Below are positions 1 to 7,952 of a DNA stretch of 64,000 nucleotides, piece after piece. Below the pieces are notes generated by a model that did not search any database, was not told the origin of the DNA, and saw only the letters and a program-made list of their open reading frames with translations. Position numbers and translations under genes: made by a program. Every line of letters starts with the position of its first letter. The first letter of the stretch is position 1. The DNA comes from an uncultured Bacteroides sp. (GTDB taxonomy: Bacteria; Bacteroidota; Bacteroidia; Bacteroidales; Bacteroidaceae): the NCBI RefSeq assembly GCF_963666545.1, contig NZ_OY762899.1:3100001-3164000 (forward strand). The letters are read 5' to 3'.

Positions 1-428
1 TCCCCATCCCGCTGATGCAAACAACGAAAATCAGTTAACGAAAAAACAGCTCGTAAATCGGATAATTTCTCTTCTTCCAATGTTTCCCAAATACTATCGC
101 TAGTGAAAAGGAAAGTTGACTCCGAATGGTTCACGATGTGATGAACGTCGTTTGGATGGAAATCTTGCAAGATAGGTACAACAATCGCACCATAGGTGAT
201 GGTGGCCATATATGCTATACACCACCGTGAATTATTTTTTCCGATGATTGCTATTTTGTCACCACGGCGGAGGCTGCAATGTTTGAATAATAAGTGCAAC
301 TTGGCTATCTCTTGGGCTACTTGTCCGTATGTATAGCTCTCTTCTTCTCCATAGTCTGTGTAACACGGTAGGTTCCAATTCTCTCGGAAACTGTTTTCGT
401 ATAGTTTGATGAAATTCTCTTTTATCAT
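1..428 (-). CDS. AMP-dependent acyl-CoA synthetase/ligase, 5' part only
   Basis: About 142 N-terminal codons are present; the gene runs off the left edge of the window. The translation has the adenylate-forming enzyme N-domain pattern: a GDKIAIIGKN stretch, then the ATITYGAIVVPI segment typical of long-chain fatty-acid CoA ligases, followed by HIVNHSEST. Such enzymes activate fatty acids with ATP and CoA at the membrane. The ATG at 428 is the first in frame, and a Bacteroides -7 element (TATTTTTG, minus strand) lies at 452-459, 24 bases upstream. The gene diverges from mtaB. The ATP-binding motif and catalytic half are not visible, so the substrate cannot be judged. Confidence 0.85.
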   Translation of the reverse strand, partial: MIKENFIKLYENSFRENWNLPCYTDYGEEESYTYGQVAQEIAKLHLLFKHCSLRRGDKIAIIGKNNSRWCIAYMATITYGAIVVPILQDFHPNDVHHIVNHSESTFLFTSDSIWETLEEEKLSDLRAVFSLTDFRCLHQRDG

Positions 429-536
429 TGCACGATTTTTGTTGTTTTGTGCAAAAATAGAAAGAATGTTTCAGTATCGAAAGTCTTTGCTAAATAACTC
501 TTGATTACAATAACAACTTTTAATTATAATAATGTG

Positions 537-544
537 TACCTTTG
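537..544 (+). promoter_or_regulatory. -7 element (TACCTTTG) upstream of mtaB
   Basis: Matches TAnnTTTG exactly. It lies inside the longest possible reading frame of mtaB (which could open at 532), so transcription should begin near 551. The start codon must then lie downstream, which favours ATG 571. No convincing -33 TTTG at the usual spacing was seen. Confidence 0.5.
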
Positions 545-570
545 CATTGAATTATGTATTTGACAGAATT

Positions 571-1893
571 ATGATAGATACTACTGTATTTCAAAATAAG
601 ACAGCCGTTTATTATACATTAGGCTGCAAATTAAACTTCTCAGAGACATCAACAATAGGAAAAATACTCCGTGAGTCAGGCGTTCGCACGGCACGAAAGG
701 GCGAAATAGCGGACATTTGTATTGTGAATACTTGTTCGGTAACGGAAATGGCTGATAAAAAATGTCGGCAAGTAATTAATCGATTGGTAAAGCAACATCC
801 CGGAGCATTTGTTGTGGTTACAGGTTGCTATGCTCAGCTTAAACCTGAGAACATAGCTAAGATGGAAGGGGTTGACTTGGTTCTGGGTGCCGAGCAGAAG
901 GCTGATATTATGCAATATATTGGCAATATGCAGAAATTGGAATCGGGTGAAGCGCATACATCAGTGTTGAAGGACATTTCTTCATTTGCTCCTTCCTGTT
1001 CAAGAGGAGACCGTACGCGGTTCTTCTTGAAAGTGCAGGATGGTTGTGACTATTATTGTACCTATTGTACGATTCCTCTCGCTCGTGGGCGAAGTCGTAA
1101 CGGCACGATCTCATCTATGGTAGAGCAGGCTAAAAAGGCTGCTTTAGAAGGAGGAAAGGAGATTGTGCTGACTGGGGTGAATATTGGAGATTTTGGCAAA
1201 AGTACGGGAGAAACGTTTTTTGATTTGATAAAAGCACTTGATGAAGTAGAAGGTATTGAACGATATCGCATCTCTTCTATAGAGCCTAACTTGCTGACGG
1301 ACGAGATTATAGAATACGTTTCGCATTCACGTCGCTTTGCACCCCATTTTCATATACCGTTGCAATCGGGTAGCGATGAGGTTTTGAAGCTGATGCATCG
1401 GAAATATGATACGGCGCTTTTTGCCGCTAAAGTAAAGAAGATAAAAGAAGTGATGCCAGATGCCTTTATTGGGGTAGATGTAATTGTTGGCACGCGTGGT
1501 GAAACAGATGAGTATTTTGAAGCTGCTTATGAGTTTATTAAGGGTCAGGATGTGGCACAGCTACATGTTTTTAGCTATTCAGAACGTCCAGGCACTCAGG
1601 CATTGAAAATAGATCATGTTGTAACTGCGGCCGAAAAACATCAGCGCAGTCAGCGCTTGCTGGAACTTTCAGAAGAGAAGACGAAGGCTTTTTATTCTCG
1701 TTTTATCGGGCACTCGATGTACGTGTTGTTGGAGAAAGCTAAGTCGGGTGCGCCTATGCATGGTTTTACCCAAAACTACATTCGTGTGGAACTGGAAAGT
1801 CTTAATCAATTGGATAATCAAGTGGTACTACTTCGGTTAGGCGAATTTAATGAAGAAGGCACGGCTCTTTTGGGCACTATTATAAATGATTAA
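571..1893 (+). CDS. mtaB: tRNA t6A37 methylthiotransferase MtaB
   Basis: A radical-SAM methylthiotransferase of 440 residues that converts t6A to ms2t6A at position 37 of ANN-decoding tRNAs. The N-terminal UPF0004 domain carries cluster cysteines near residues 19 (LGCK), 55 (NTCSVT) and 86 (GCYAQ). The radical-SAM CxxxCxxC is at 159-166 (CDYYCTYC), and a TRAM-like domain closes the protein. The family member MtaB rather than MiaB or RimO is suggested by the GCK..NFSET start, typical of Bacteroidetes MtaB. ATG 571 is preferred over 532 because a promoter -7 element overlaps the earlier codons. A 9-base gap separates it from the acyltransferase gene, so the two are probably cotranscribed. Confidence 0.92.
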   Translation: MIDTTVFQNKTAVYYTLGCKLNFSETSTIGKILRESGVRTARKGEIADICIVNTCSVTEMADKKCRQVINRLVKQHPGAFVVVTGCYAQLKPENIAKMEGVDLVLGAEQKADIMQYIGNMQKLESGEAHTSVLKDISSFAPSCSRGDRTRFFLKVQDGCDYYCTYCTIPLARGRSRNGTISSMVEQAKKAALEGGKEIVLTGVNIGDFGKSTGETFFDLIKALDEVEGIERYRISSIEPNLLTDEIIEYVSHSRRFAPHFHIPLQSGSDEVLKLMHRKYDTALFAAKVKKIKEVMPDAFIGVDVIVGTRGETDEYFEAAYEFIKGQDVAQLHVFSYSERPGTQALKIDHVVTAAEKHQRSQRLLELSEEKTKAFYSRFIGHSMYVLLEKAKSGAPMHGFTQNYIRVELESLNQLDNQVVLLRLGEFNEEGTALLGTIIND

Positions 1894-1902
1894 AGAATAA
1901 GG

Positions 1903-2799
1903 ATGTCTAGATTTGTTTATATCTTTGTTTATCTGGGAATGTGGTTATTAGCCATACAGCCTTTCTCAATGCTGTATGTGTTATCTGACGTGATGTATTT
2001 CTTCATGTATAAAGTGATAGGATATAGAAAGAAGGTTGTTCGACGGAATTTGAAAAACTCTTTTCCCGAAAAGTCGATAGCAGAACTACGCATCATTGAA
2101 CGAAAGTTTTATCACTATATCTGCGACTACATGCTGGAGAGCTTAAAGATGCTAAAGATGCCTGTAGCCCAACTGCATAGGCGTATGCACTTTGAAAACA
2201 CAGAACAATATCTGGAAATGATAGAGAAGTATGGTGGCATTGTAGTGATGATGCCACACTATGCCAATTTTGAATGGACCATTGGTATGGGCATGTTCAT
2301 GAGGCCCGGTGACATCCCGATGCAGGTATATAAAACAATTCGCAATCCATTTGTTGATCGCTTGTTTCGCAACATTCGTTCTCGATTTGGTGGCTATAAC
2401 GTGCAAAAATCAGATACGGCTCGTGAAGTGATTCGTGCTAAACATGCCGGAAAAAAGCTTGCGCTTGGCCTTGTTGCCGACCAATCTCCAAATGCACACA
2501 GCCTCCATTACTGGACGAAATTTCTGAATCAAGATACAGCTTTCATGGATGGGGGAGAACGTATTGCCCGGATGATGAACTATCCGGTGTTTTATTGTGA
2601 ATTAAAAAAAGAAAGACGAGGATATTGCGAAGCTACCTTTGTATTGATGTCCGAACATCCAAAAAACACGGTCGATGGCGAGATCACAGAAATGTATGCT
2701 CGCCATGTAGAGCAGACTATATTGCGTGAACCCGCCTACTGGTTTTGGTCGCACAAACGCTGGAAACATGAACACCTTGCAGAACAGAAAAATGAATAA
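1903..2799 (+). CDS. Lysophospholipid / lipid A (LpxL-HtrB family) acyltransferase
   Basis: This 298-residue protein belongs to the LpxL/HtrB acyltransferase family, which transfers a secondary acyl chain to lipid A at the inner membrane. An N-terminal hydrophobic segment (about residues 4-38) is followed by the basic stretch VVRRNLKNSFPEKS, and the HX4E catalytic motif is at H119-E124 (HYANFE). The later ADQSP and FMDGGERIARM segments also fit the family. It is tightly placed between mtaB and a glycosyltransferase gene, whose start overlaps its 3' end by 8 bases, suggesting translational coupling and a shared envelope role. The exact acyl acceptor is inferred only. Confidence 0.9.
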   Translation: MSRFVYIFVYLGMWLLAIQPFSMLYVLSDVMYFFMYKVIGYRKKVVRRNLKNSFPEKSIAELRIIERKFYHYICDYMLESLKMLKMPVAQLHRRMHFENTEQYLEMIEKYGGIVVMMPHYANFEWTIGMGMFMRPGDIPMQVYKTIRNPFVDRLFRNIRSRFGGYNVQKSDTAREVIRAKHAGKKLALGLVADQSPNAHSLHYWTKFLNQDTAFMDGGERIARMMNYPVFYCELKKERRGYCEATFVLMSEHPKNTVDGEITEMYARHVEQTILREPAYWFWSHKRWKHEHLAEQKNE

Positions 2800-3814
2800 A
2801 ACCGCTGTTGTTATATTAAATTGGAACGGATGCGAGATGCTTCGCTCTTTTTTGCCATCTGTTGTCGCACACTCCGAGGCAATGGGTGGAGTTGAAATTT
2901 GTGTGGCCGATAATGGTTCCACAGATGAATCCGTTTCCATGCTTCACCGGGAATTTCCTACTGTACGCTTAATCATTCTTGCTGATAATAATGGTTTTGC
3001 CGATGGGTATAACTTGGCTTTGAAAGAAATAGAGGCTGAGTACGTTGTGTTGCTCAATTCCGATGTGGAGGTGACTCCCCAATGGCTTTCTCCCTTGGTA
3101 GAGTACATGGATGCTCATCCTGAGGTGGCCGCATGCCAACCTAAAATACGCAGTTGGCGGCAGAAGGAGCAATTTGAATATGCCGGAGCAGCGGGCGGCT
3201 TCATTGATCGTTATGGTTATCCTTTTTGTAGGGGTAGAATTTTGTCGGTTGTAGAAGAAGACTATGGTCAGTATGATACTGTGGTTCCTGTGTTTTGGGC
3301 TACCGGTGCTGCATTGTTTATTCGGTTGAAAGACTATCGTGATGCCGGAGGTTTAGACGGTCGTTTCTTTGCTCACATGGAAGAAATTGATCTTTGCTGG
3401 CGGTTGCGTGCCAGAGGGCGACAAATCGTTTGTATCCCTCAAAGTGTGGTTTATCATGTGGGTGGAGCTACTCTTAAAAAAGAAAATCCTCGTAAAACAT
3501 TTCTTAATTTTCGCAATAATCTTGTCATGCTTTACAAGAATCTGCCACAAGATGAATTAAACCGTGTGATGTGCGTGCGTGCATGGCTCGATCATGTTGC
3601 TGCCCTTTCCTTTTTGCTTAAGGGGCAGCTGCCTAATGCTAGGGCAGTGGTTCAGGCACGTCGGGAGTTTAAAAAGATGCAATCTCTGTTTCTTGCAGAG
3701 AGGGAGAGAAATCTAAAAAAAACGATACTAAATCCTATTCCTGAACGGATAAATAGTAGTATCTTAGCACTGTTCTATTTGAAAGGGAAGAAATTCTTTT
3801 CTAATATTATATAA
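2792..3814 (+). CDS. Family 2 glycosyltransferase
   Basis: A GT-A fold glycosyltransferase of 340 residues. The N terminus has the nucleotide-sugar motif VVILNWNG (6-13) and DNGSTDES (40-47); a DxD-like NSDVEV lies at 89-94, and the acceptor-side motif HMEEIDLCWRLRARG, typical of rhamnosyl/WbbL-type GT2 enzymes, follows near residue 197. It probably adds a sugar to a cell-surface polysaccharide or lipid. The reading frame is open upstream (to 2726), but ATG 2792 places the beta-strand of the fold at the very start, as usual, and overlaps the acyltransferase stop by 8 bases. The sugar and acceptor are unknown. Confidence 0.9.
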   Translation: MNKTAVVILNWNGCEMLRSFLPSVVAHSEAMGGVEICVADNGSTDESVSMLHREFPTVRLIILADNNGFADGYNLALKEIEAEYVVLLNSDVEVTPQWLSPLVEYMDAHPEVAACQPKIRSWRQKEQFEYAGAAGGFIDRYGYPFCRGRILSVVEEDYGQYDTVVPVFWATGAALFIRLKDYRDAGGLDGRFFAHMEEIDLCWRLRARGRQIVCIPQSVVYHVGGATLKKENPRKTFLNFRNNLVMLYKNLPQDELNRVMCVRAWLDHVAALSFLLKGQLPNARAVVQARREFKKMQSLFLAERERNLKKTILNPIPERINSSILALFYLKGKKFFSNII

Positions 3815-3854
3815 TGTGGGAAGTATAAATTCTTTTGATTGATATTGAATTATT

Positions 3855-4376
3855 ATGGAAAAACTAATTAGAAAAATCGGTTTAGTAGCACATGATGCTA
3901 TGAAGAAAGACCTGATTGAATGGGTGGTTTGGAACTCTGAGTTGTTGGTGGGACACAAGTTTTATTGCACTGGCACTACCGGTACGCTAATTCTTGCCGC
4001 CTTAAAAGAGAAACATCCCGAGATAGAGTGGGATTTTACAATCCTAAAATCTGGCCCGTTGGGAGGTGATCAGCAGATGGGATCACGTGTTGTAGATGGA
4101 GAAATTGATTACCTCTTCTTTTTTACTGATCCGATGACATTGCAACCACATGATACAGATGTGAAGGCACTTACTCGTCTTGCCGGTGTGGAGAATATCG
4201 TCTTTTGTTGTAATCGTTCTACTGCGGACCATATTATTTCCAGCCCTCTATTTGTTGATCCCGATTACGAAAGAACACATCCTGATTATTCCGGATATAC
4301 TAAACGCTTTGAAAATCAATCTGTTGTGATGGAAGCTGTAGAATCAGTGAATAAGAGGAAGCAAGCAAAAAAATGA
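3855..4376 (+). CDS. mgsA: Methylglyoxal synthase
   Basis: Converts dihydroxyacetone phosphate to methylglyoxal and phosphate, a bypass of lower glycolysis used when sugar phosphates accumulate. All family blocks are present in its 173 residues: GLVAHDAMK (9-17), the phosphate-binding CTGTTGT (38-44), the catalytic GPLGGDQQMG with Asp72, and FFTDPMTLQPHDTDV with His99. The C-terminal tail is about 20 residues longer than the E. coli enzyme, as common in Bacteroidetes. It follows the glycosyltransferase by 40 bases and is followed by a hairpin terminator, so it may end that transcript. Confidence 0.95.
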   Translation: MEKLIRKIGLVAHDAMKKDLIEWVVWNSELLVGHKFYCTGTTGTLILAALKEKHPEIEWDFTILKSGPLGGDQQMGSRVVDGEIDYLFFFTDPMTLQPHDTDVKALTRLAGVENIVFCCNRSTADHIISSPLFVDPDYERTHPDYSGYTKRFENQSVVMEAVESVNKRKQAKK

Positions 4377-4408
4377 GTTTTCTTTCTACTATTTATAACG
4401 ACTAATTG

Positions 4409-4446
4409 AAATGGAGGTTTGCTTTGGTAGGCTTCCATTTTCTTTG
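4409..4446 (+). terminator. Rho-independent terminator after mgsA
   Basis: Arms 4409-4417 and 4432-4440 pair over 9 bp (one G-U), followed by a T-rich tail. It lies 33 bases after the mgsA stop codon. Confidence 0.6.
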
Positions 4447-4479
4447 TGCGGCTACATTTACCTCCCATGAAAAAACACG

Positions 4480-4607
4480 TTTTACTATCACATCTATCAC
4501 ACAATCTTCTGAAAGCACTTATGACAGGCTTTTCTAGCGGGTGATAGTAAAATATGTCTACCACGTTTTCAGGTGTTTTACTCTCACTTTTCTGGGTTTA
4601 CTATCAC
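4480..4607. repeat. Cluster of TTTACTATCAC motifs, one inverted
   Basis: Four copies of a 12-mer occur: TTTTACTATCAC at 4480-4491; its exact reverse complement at 4541-4552; TTTTACTCTCAC at 4576-4587 (one change); and GTTTACTATCAC at 4596-4607 (one change). The first two could form a 12-bp stem around a 49-base loop. No coding potential is evident. Confidence 0.7.
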
Positions 4608-4819
4608 ACTTTTGGTTCAACCTTCTTTAATTTGCCTCTTTTCGAGTTTGTTGTCTCTTGTGTTCAGCATGAAAGCTGCCTCCATTCTCACTTCACTCAA
4701 GTAAAATGCGGTCTACCTTAGTGTTCTTTCTATTCACCATCACTAGCACTAAATAAGATTAAGGCTAAATCAATCTCAAAGTATGGTAGCTTTATGGATG
4801 AAAAGAGCGTGACACTCTT

Positions 4820-4908
4820 CGCTTCACACGTGTGGAGTGTACGGACTGCATGCGTGATCTGTACACTCCACACGTGTAGTCTCTACGGTTCACGCCCGTG
4901 AAGTCTAG
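4820..4908. repeat. Array of degenerate short palindromes with a 17-bp perfect inverted repeat
   Basis: Arms 4826-4842 and 4861-4877 are exact reverse complements over 17 bp around an 18-base loop. A second small hairpin, TTCACG-CC-CGTGAA, is at 4889-4902. Read as a series, roughly 20-23-base units recur, each centred on a CACGTG-like core and followed by an AGTnTnTAC-like segment. Confidence 0.65.
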
Positions 4909-5035
4909 ACTTACAAGTAGCATTTATCGTTAATGCCTTTTCTATAAGCCTTTAGAGCTTATGTGTGTGTAATTAGCTGAATGTGATTAATATCGTTTCA
5001 AGTACCCTGATAAAACCAAAAAAAGATAGAAATAG

Positions 5036-5066
5036 TTTGCCAATTCAAAGAAAAGCCGTAATTTTG
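5036..5066 (+). promoter_or_regulatory. Promoter of the rplM operon
   Basis: TTTG (5036-5039), exactly 19 bases, then TAATTTTG (5059-5066): a full match to the Bacteroides housekeeping promoter. Transcription would start near 5073, leaving a leader of about 120 nt before rplM. Confidence 0.8.
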
Positions 5067-5072
5067 CAAGCC

Positions 5073-5192
5073 GATTATTATCACAAAAGGATAAGAGATT
5101 CATTCATAGCGAGTTAGCTCTCCTTTGTCCGGGGAAAGTTAATACGTGGTGAAGACTTTTTTTAGTAGTAACATTTAAAAAACAAATTAAGA
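5073..5192 (+). promoter_or_regulatory. Possible ribosomal-protein leader of rplM
   Basis: A roughly 120-nt untranslated leader precedes the rplM start and contains GAGTTAGCTC-type self-complementary segments and a T8 run near 5157-5163. Length and position suggest autogenous control of the L13-S9 operon, but no named leader family could be confirmed by eye. Confidence 0.3.
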
Positions 5193-5654
5193 GTGGATAC
5201 TTTAAGTTACAAGACCATTTCTGCAAATAAAGCGACAGTGACCAAAGAATGGGTTGTTGTTGATGCCACAGATCAGTCTTTGGGACGTCTGGGAGCAAAA
5301 GTTGCGAAACTGTTGAGAGGTAAGTATAAACCAAACTTTACCCCTCACGTGGACTGCGGTGATAACGTAATTATCATTAACGCAGACAAAGTAAAATTAA
5401 CAGGGAATAAATGGAATGATAGAATCTATCTGTCATATACAGGATACCCCGGTGGTCAGAGAGAAATAACTCCTGCCCGTATGCAAGCAAAGCCTAATGG
5501 TGACGACAAATTGATGAGAAAAGTTGTTAAGGGTATGCTTCCTAAAAATAAGCTGGGTGATAAACTACTGGGTAACATGTATGTTTACGCAGGTGGTGAG
5601 CACAAACATGAAGCTCAATGCCCAAAAACAATTGATATAAACCTACTTAAATAA
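5193..5654 (+). CDS. rplM: 50S ribosomal protein L13
   Basis: An early-assembly protein of the large ribosomal subunit. The 153 residues match the family throughout: WVVVDATDQSLGRLGAKVAKLLRGK, then NFTPHVDCGDNVIIINADKVKLTGNK, GYPGGQ, and MLPKNKLGDKLLGNMYVYAGGEHKHEAQCP. The reading frame opens with GTG at 5193 giving MDTLSYKTISANK, the usual Bacteroides L13 N terminus, so GTG is the probable start; no suitable ATG lies nearby. It is the first gene of the rplM-rpsI-rpsB-tsf cluster, with a consensus promoter 127 bases upstream, and rpsI follows after 5 bases. Confidence 0.97.
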   Translation: MDTLSYKTISANKATVTKEWVVVDATDQSLGRLGAKVAKLLRGKYKPNFTPHVDCGDNVIIINADKVKLTGNKWNDRIYLSYTGYPGGQREITPARMQAKPNGDDKLMRKVVKGMLPKNKLGDKLLGNMYVYAGGEHKHEAQCPKTIDINLLK

Positions 5655-5659
5655 AAATA

Positions 5660-6046
5660 ATGGAAGTAATAAATGCATTAGGCAGACGTAAACGCGCAAT
5701 CGCTCGCGTATTCGTTAGCGAAGGTACAGGAAAGATTACTATCAACAAGAGAGACCTTGCACAGTACTTTCCATCAACTATTCTTCAGTATGTAGTGAAA
5801 CAACCATTGAACAAGCTTGATGCTGCTGAAAAGTATGACATCAAAGTAAACTTGTCGGGTGGTGGCTTTACTGGTCAGTCTCAGGCTTTGCGTTTAGCAA
5901 TTTCTCGTGCACTGGTTAAAATCAACGCTGAAGATAAATCTGCTCTCCGTTCTGAAGGCTTTATGACACGTGATCCTCGTTCTGTAGAACGTAAGAAACC
6001 AGGTCGTCCAAAAGCTCGTAAGAGATTCCAGTTCAGTAAACGTTAA
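5660..6046 (+). CDS. rpsI: 30S ribosomal protein S9
   Basis: S9 sits in the head of the small subunit, where its C-terminal tail reaches the P-site tRNA. The sequence shows LGRRKRAIARVFVSEGTGKITIN near the N terminus, GGGFTGQSQALRLAISRALV in the middle, and the basic tail KKPGRPKARKRFQFSKR with the terminal KR typical of the family. Length 128 is normal. It is separated from rplM by 5 bases and is certainly cotranscribed with it; 124 bases with possible leader structure separate it from rpsB. Confidence 0.97.
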   Translation: MEVINALGRRKRAIARVFVSEGTGKITINKRDLAQYFPSTILQYVVKQPLNKLDAAEKYDIKVNLSGGGFTGQSQALRLAISRALVKINAEDKSALRSEGFMTRDPRSVERKKPGRPKARKRFQFSKR

Positions 6047-6170
6047 TGTTGTCTGGGCTGTTAGAGCAGGAGAACGTTTAGCATCTAAACTATCGGGACT
6101 CTTCTTTCAGGCTACCCGGCAGTTGGTTTAGAAAACAAAAAAGAAAGTAAACGATTTAAAGAATAAAAAA
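6047..6170 (+). promoter_or_regulatory. Structured spacer before rpsB, possible S2 leader
   Basis: A 124-base gap between rpsI and rpsB carries a perfect hairpin GTTTAG-CAT-CTAAAC (6076-6090). A further GTTTAG near 6126 could pair with the same CTAAAC arm, giving two mutually exclusive structures. Such an arrangement would suit feedback control by S2, but this is inference only. Confidence 0.35.
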
Positions 6171-7007
6171 ATGTCAAGAACAAATTTCGATATATTATTG
6201 GAAGCCGGTTGCCACTTCGGACACCTTAAGAGAAAGTGGAATCCATCTATGGCTCCTTATATTTTTATGGAACGCAATGGTATTCATATCATTGACCTCC
6301 ACAAGACTGTTGCAAAAGTGGACGAAGCTGCTGAAGCTCTGAAACAAATTGCAAAATCAGGCAAGAAAGTCCTTTTTGTTGCTACTAAAAAACAAGCGAA
6401 ACAGATTGTTGCTGATAGAGCTGCATCTGTGAATATGCCTTATGTTATTGAACGCTGGCCGGGTGGTATGTTGACTAACTTCCCAACAATCCGTAAAGCC
6501 GTTAAGAAAATGACTACTATCGACAAGTTAACTAGCGATGGTACTTATTCTAATCTTTCTAAAAGAGAAGTTCTTCAGATTTCACGTCAACGTGCAAAGC
6601 TAGATAAGACTTTAGGTTCTATTGCAGACCTTACTCGTCTTCCGTCTGCTCTTTTCATCGTAGATGTTATGAAAGAAAATATAGCTGTTCGTGAAGCTAA
6701 TCGTTTAGGAATACCTGTATTTGCAATTGTTGATACTAATTCAGATCCTTCAAATATTGATTTTGTGATCCCTGCAAATGACGATGCTACAAAATCTATT
6801 GAAGTTATTCTTGAAGCTTGCTGCATGGCTATGCAAGAAGGTCTTGAAGAAAGAAAAGCTGAAAAGGTTGACTTGGAAGCTGCAGGTGAAGCTTCTGTCT
6901 CAAAAGGTAAGAAGAGACCGGCAAAAGCAAGACTTGATAAATCGGATGAGGAAGCAATCAATGCAGCTAAGGCTGCTGCTTTCTTGAAAGAAGACGAAGA
7001 AGCTTAA
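6171..7007 (+). CDS. rpsB: 30S ribosomal protein S2
   Basis: S2 binds the back of the small subunit and helps recruit S1 and mRNA. Its signature blocks are all present: LLEAGCHFGHLKRKWNPSM near the N terminus, FVATKKQAKQIV, the RWPGGMLTNF segment, and a later LGIPVFAIVDTNSDP. The 278-residue length includes a charged C-terminal extension of about 45 residues rich in Lys and Glu, common in Bacteroidetes S2. The spacing to tsf is 32 bases, so the two are cotranscribed as in most bacteria. Translation may be controlled by structure in the preceding 124-base spacer. Confidence 0.97.
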   Translation: MSRTNFDILLEAGCHFGHLKRKWNPSMAPYIFMERNGIHIIDLHKTVAKVDEAAEALKQIAKSGKKVLFVATKKQAKQIVADRAASVNMPYVIERWPGGMLTNFPTIRKAVKKMTTIDKLTSDGTYSNLSKREVLQISRQRAKLDKTLGSIADLTRLPSALFIVDVMKENIAVREANRLGIPVFAIVDTNSDPSNIDFVIPANDDATKSIEVILEACCMAMQEGLEERKAEKVDLEAAGEASVSKGKKRPAKARLDKSDEEAINAAKAAAFLKEDEEA

Positions 7008-7039
7008 AATCAAACAACTAACTACCAAATTTTAATAAT

Positions 7040-7864
7040 ATGGCTGTAACAATGGCAGATATAACCCACCTGCGCAAAATGACAGGTGCCGGTATGATGG
7101 ATTGCAAGAATGCTTTGACAGAAGCTGACAGCGATTTTGAAAAAGCAGTGGAAATTATTCGTAAAAAAGGTCAGGCTGTCGCTGCAAAGCGTTCTGATCG
7201 TGATGCGTCTGAAGGATGTGTATTAGCCAAGACAACCGGTGATTACGCAGCGATGATTGCGCTGAAATGCGAAACTGATTTCGTTGCAAAGAATGCTGAT
7301 TTCGTTGCTCTTACTAACGAAATTCTTGATTTGGCTATTGCTAATAAGTGCACAGACATTGAGGCTGTAAAGGCTCTTCCAATGGGAAAAAGCACTGTAG
7401 GTGATGCTATTATTGACCGTATTGGTATTACCGGTGAAAAAATGGAACTGGATGGATATGGCTTTGTTGAAGGCCCTACAACTTCTATCTATATTCACCC
7501 GGGAAATAAACTTGCTACGATTGCATCTTTCAATCAACCTAACGTTGAGGCACAAGTTGCTCACGAGATTGCGATGCAAATAGCTGCAATGAACCCAATT
7601 TCATTGGATCCTGAAAGTGTTCCTGCTGAAGTACTTGCCAGTGAGAAAGAAATTGCGGCTGACAAAGCACGTCAAGAAGGCAAACCTGACAATATGATTG
7701 AGAAAATAGCAATGGGTCGCATCAATAAATTCTATAAGGAAGTTTGTTTGCTTCAACAAGAATATGTGAAGGACAGTAAGTTAACTGTTGCTCAATTCTT
7801 GGATAGCTCAAGCAAAGGTCTTACTGTTACTGCTTTCAAGCGCTTTACGCTTAACGTAGATTAA
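7040..7864 (+). CDS. tsf: Elongation factor Ts
   Basis: Exchanges GDP for GTP on EF-Tu. The N-terminal UBA-like segment ADITHLRKMTGAGMMDCKNAL is diagnostic, followed by the family blocks KGQAVAAKRSDRDASEG and the core ALKCETDFVAKN, which contacts the EF-Tu nucleotide site. Full length, 274 residues. It closes the ribosomal cluster and is followed 22 bases later by a hairpin shared with the convergent SUI1 gene. Gene order rpsB-tsf is conserved across bacteria, adding support. Confidence 0.97.
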   Translation: MAVTMADITHLRKMTGAGMMDCKNALTEADSDFEKAVEIIRKKGQAVAAKRSDRDASEGCVLAKTTGDYAAMIALKCETDFVAKNADFVALTNEILDLAIANKCTDIEAVKALPMGKSTVGDAIIDRIGITGEKMELDGYGFVEGPTTSIYIHPGNKLATIASFNQPNVEAQVAHEIAMQIAAMNPISLDPESVPAEVLASEKEIAADKARQEGKPDNMIEKIAMGRINKFYKEVCLLQQEYVKDSKLTVAQFLDSSSKGLTVTAFKRFTLNVD

Positions 7865-7885
7865 TAGAATCTAGATAGTTTACAT

Positions 7886-7924
7886 AAAAATGGCCATCCG
7901 GAGATATTCGGCATGGCCATTTTT
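7886..7924. terminator. Bidirectional terminator between tsf and the SUI1 gene
   Basis: Arms 7887-7897 and 7913-7923 (AAAATGGCCAT and complement) form an 11-bp stem extended by an inner CCG/CGG, with A runs on the left and T runs on the right, so it can act on either strand. Confidence 0.8.
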
Positions 7925-7952
7925 ATTTCTAAGAGAAAAAGTAAATACGTTA

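Larger units (their letters stand above)
4447..5035. other. Gene-free intergenic region rich in palindromic repeats
   Basis: No convincing gene was found between mgsA and the rplM promoter. The region holds two repeat families, listed separately: a cluster of TTTACTATCAC motifs (4480-4607) and a set of degenerate CACGTG-centred palindromes (about 4820-4908). The remainder is A+T-rich and featureless. Confidence 0.6.

Noticed and set aside
532-570. Longer mtaB start at 532
   Set aside because: The -7 promoter element at 537-544 lies inside this extension, so the codons would not be transcribed from it.
6587-6961. Minus-strand open frame of 124 codons inside rpsB
   Set aside because: It lies wholly opposite a strongly conserved ribosomal gene and shows only the mirrored composition of that gene.
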